From assembly GCA_002386405.1 (NCBI GenBank), contig DGIP01000338.1:13761-77760 (forward strand): DNA of 64,000 bases. The letters are read 5' to 3'. The stretch's first letter is position 1. Every line of letters starts with the position of its first letter. Of this stretch, positions 62,070 through 64,000 are shown piece by piece. This stretch comes from Stenotrophomonas maltophilia. Its GTDB lineage: Bacteria; Pseudomonadota; Gammaproteobacteria; Xanthomonadales; Xanthomonadaceae. The position numbers and the translations under genes are program-made. Below the pieces are notes generated by a model that was given only the letters and a program-made list of their open reading frames with translations, did no database searches and was not told where the DNA came from.

Positions 62070-64000
62070 TCAGGCAACGGCATCCTGTCGTGTCCCGGCG
62101 GGCTTTCCAGAGCCCTTGCGCTTCCTGTAGAACTCACTGAGCCACTGGTCCGGGGTGAGGTCGGCCTGCGATACCTTCTCGCGCTGGGCGGCGTCGAGCA
62201 GGACGCGGTGCATCACGTCGATATTGTCGGTGGAGGCCGAAATCACCGACAGGATGTCATCCATGCCACGCAGGTTGAGCTGGCACACGCTGGCGGCGTG
62301 GCCCTGCTTGACCAGGAAGCAGCGCGAGCGCTCGTCCAGGGCGGTGACCACCTTGAACTCGGACTCGGTCAGCTTCAGGCCGTCGATGTAATCCGAGCGG
62401 CTGGCATTGGGGTTGGGCAGCAGGATCAGCGTGGCGGTCTGCTCAATCAGGGCCGCGGCGATGTCGCTCTTGAGCGCATCTTCCGGGCTCTGGGTGGCGA
62501 AGATGCCCATGCCGTTCTGCTTACGGATGGTCTTCTGCTTGTTCTTGGCGAACTCCTTCAGGCCGCCCTCGCCGTCCAGGATCTTCCAGAATTCGTCCAT
62601 CACGTAGATCAGCGGGCGGCCGTCGATCAGCGATTCCAGGCGGTGCAGCAGGTAGTTGATGACCGGCACGCGCACTTCGGGGTTGTCGATGATGTCGGTG
62701 TAGTCAAAGCCGATGATGTTGGCGCGGCTCAGGTCCACCGTGTCCACCGGGTTGTCGAACACCCAGCCCAGCGAGTTGCCCGAGGTCCACTTGCGCAGGC
62801 GCGCATACAGGCCATCGTCGCCCATGTTGGGCAGGCTCTTCTGGAAGTTGGTCATGCTGCGCAGGTGCATGGGGGTGTCGAGCATGTTCTCGACACCGCG
62901 GAAGATGTCCTCTTCCTCGCGGGCGCTGTACTCGTTCTTGTTGGCCAGCACCTTGATCAGGTCGGCCAGGAACTGCACGTTGGCTTCGTTGTTCTCGCAC
63001 TGGAACGGGTTGAAGCCGGTGGCCTGGCCGTTCTCCAGCGCCAGGTAGTTGCCGCCGCAGGCGCGCACGAAGATCTCCGCGCCGCGGTCCTTGTCGAAGA
63101 AGAAGATGGTCGGCGACGGGTCGTACTTCTGCACCTGGCTGAGCAGGAAGTTGATCAGCGCGGTCTTACCGGTACCGGACTTGCCGATCACCATGGTGTT
63201 GGCGATGGCCTTCTCACCCAGCGAGTTCTCCGATGGGTGGGTGGCGTGGAAGTTGAAGTAGTACGGCTGGCCGTTGGTGGTCTGCAGCGTGGTCACGCAG
63301 TCGCCCCACGGGTTGTTGTGCTGCTTGCCGGTGGCGAAGTTGTGCAGCGGCGACAGCCCCAGGAAGTTCAGCGAGCTGATGTTGGCCAGGCGGGTGCGGT
63401 AGCGCCAGTTGGCCGGGAACTGCGAGTAGAACGAGGCGGTGACGGCCAGGTCTTCCTTGGTCGAGACGAACCCGGCGTTGGACAGCTCGGCGCGGGTGGT
63501 GGCGATGTTCTGCGACAGCTTTTCCTGGCTGTCTGCATAGACGGCCATTATGAAGTGGTACTCGCCCAGCACGAAGTTGCCGGAGGACAGCTGGTCCATG
63601 GCCTGATCGAGCTCGACGATCTGGCTGACCGCCTTGTCGCCGGAGGAGATCATCATGCCCTTGGTGCGGTCGAGCACCTTGAGCGCGTCCTGGCGGCCCA
63701 TCGGGCTGAAGGAATGGGTGATGACGTACTCGAAGTCGAGGTACTTCAGGCCGTTAAGAACACCCGGATAGGTGCCCTCGGCGTATTCCTTGATGTTGAG
63801 GATGGCGCCGAAGTGATTGACGCCGTTGGGCGTGCTGATCACGAAATCGCCGGTCTTGGCCGAGAACATGTGGCGGCTGATCGGCAGGTAGTCCTTGACC
63901 GGCGCGGACAGCACCGGCACCGGCTCATCCACACGGTTGAGCAGGTAGCCGAAGAACTCCAGCGTCTCCGAGAACACCATGCCGTTCTTGGCTTCGTACA
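62070..64000 (-). CDS. virB4: Type IV secretion ATPase VirB4, start beyond window
   Basis: The visible 643 codons contain the CagE/VirB4 N-terminal region and the ATPase: Walker A IGKSGTGKTALINFLL, Walker B PLIYVMDEFWKILDGEGG, FFDKDRGAEIFVRACGGNYL and FATQSPEDALKSDI. It powers substrate transfer and pilus assembly. The frame continues through the right edge (64000), so the N-terminus is not in the window. It ends 41 bases before the virB5-like gene. Confidence 0.95.
   Translation of the reverse strand, partial: YEAKNGMVFSETLEFFGYLLNRVDEPVPVLSAPVKDYLPISRHMFSAKTGDFVISTPNGVNHFGAILNIKEYAEGTYPGVLNGLKYLDFEYVITHSFSPMGRQDALKVLDRTKGMMISSGDKAVSQIVELDQAMDQLSSGNFVLGEYHFIMAVYADSQEKLSQNIATTRAELSNAGFVSTKEDLAVTASFYSQFPANWRYRTRLANISSLNFLGLSPLHNFATGKQHNNPWGDCVTTLQTTNGQPYYFNFHATHPSENSLGEKAIANTMVIGKSGTGKTALINFLLSQVQKYDPSPTIFFFDKDRGAEIFVRACGGNYLALENGQATGFNPFQCENNEANVQFLADLIKVLANKNEYSAREEEDIFRGVENMLDTPMHLRSMTNFQKSLPNMGDDGLYARLRKWTSGNSLGWVFDNPVDTVDLSRANIIGFDYTDIIDNPEVRVPVINYLLHRLESLIDGRPLIYVMDEFWKILDGEGGLKEFAKNKQKTIRKQNGMGIFATQSPEDALKSDIAAALIEQTATLILLPNPNASRSDYIDGLKLTESEFKVVTALDERSRCFLVKQGHAASVCQLNLRGMDDILSVISASTDNIDVMHRVLLDAAQREKVSQADLTPDQWLSEFYRKRKGSGKPAGTRQDAVA

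Overview
The window reads as chromosomal DNA of a gammaproteobacterium of the Xanthomonadaceae, most likely Stenotrophomonas. The DNA is uniformly GC-rich. It carries at least ten short GTAG-headed inverted repeats of the kind described as SMAG REP elements in Stenotrophomonas maltophilia. It ends in a virB-type secretion locus whose order (virB4, virB5-like, virB6, then small secreted proteins) resembles the Xanthomonas bacteria-killing type IV system. No phage, integrase, insertion sequence or CRISPR array was seen.

Layout. (1) 1-3460: the thr operon on the minus strand (thrB cut by the left edge, thrA, and a previously easy-to-miss Thr-rich leader peptide with a hairpin). (2) 3.5-8.4 kb: a drug/metabolite exporter, AraC regulator, acetyltransferases and small proteins, tRNA-Arg(CCT) and kdsA. 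(3) 8.6-15 kb on the plus strand: an antiquitin-type aldehyde dehydrogenase with an SDR, a broken DUF4190 gene, a methyltransferase, pyrD, murB and an EamA transporter, tightly packed. (4) 15-20.2 kb on the minus strand: an APH-fold phosphotransferase, then a two-gene operon that I find the most unusual item here: a membrane AAA ATPase whose periplasmic part looks like a type IV pilin, coupled to an XRE-type DNA-binding protein with a degenerate NTPase domain. (5) 20.4-23.5 kb: a secreted discoidin-containing glycosidase behind a perfect LacI-type palindrome. (6) 23.6-35.3 kb: an uptake and salvage cluster for organosulfur amino acids. It has a periplasmic binding protein, fused ABC permease-ATPase, GNAT acetyltransferase, M20 deacetylase, two luciferase-like monooxygenases, DUF3088 protein and FMN reductase, and its parts match the Bacillus yxe S-(2-succino)cysteine pathway. 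Its TonB receptor and the divergent GlxA-type regulator are each broken by a single-base lesion. (7) 35.3-47 kb: a TetR/membrane protein pair with two matching operators, guaA, guaB, folD, a Kef-type antiporter, a rhodanese-ThiF protein, an old yellow enzyme, EcsC and orn. (8) 47-57.5 kb: tadA, mntR, a four-gene signalling operon (hybrid kinase, CheR, CheB, REC-kinase), a divergent PAS kinase with its receiver, a GAF-EAL phosphodiesterase and a DUF1653 protein. (9) 57.5-64 kb: a secreted protein of unknown function, two tandem DUF4189 proteins, virB6, virB5-like and virB4 (cut by the right edge).

Three genes carry single-base disruptions (DUF4190 TAG, TonB receptor TAA, GlxA regulator frameshift). 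Whether these are true mutations or assembly errors cannot be told from the sequence alone. All product names rest on motif reading without database searches.
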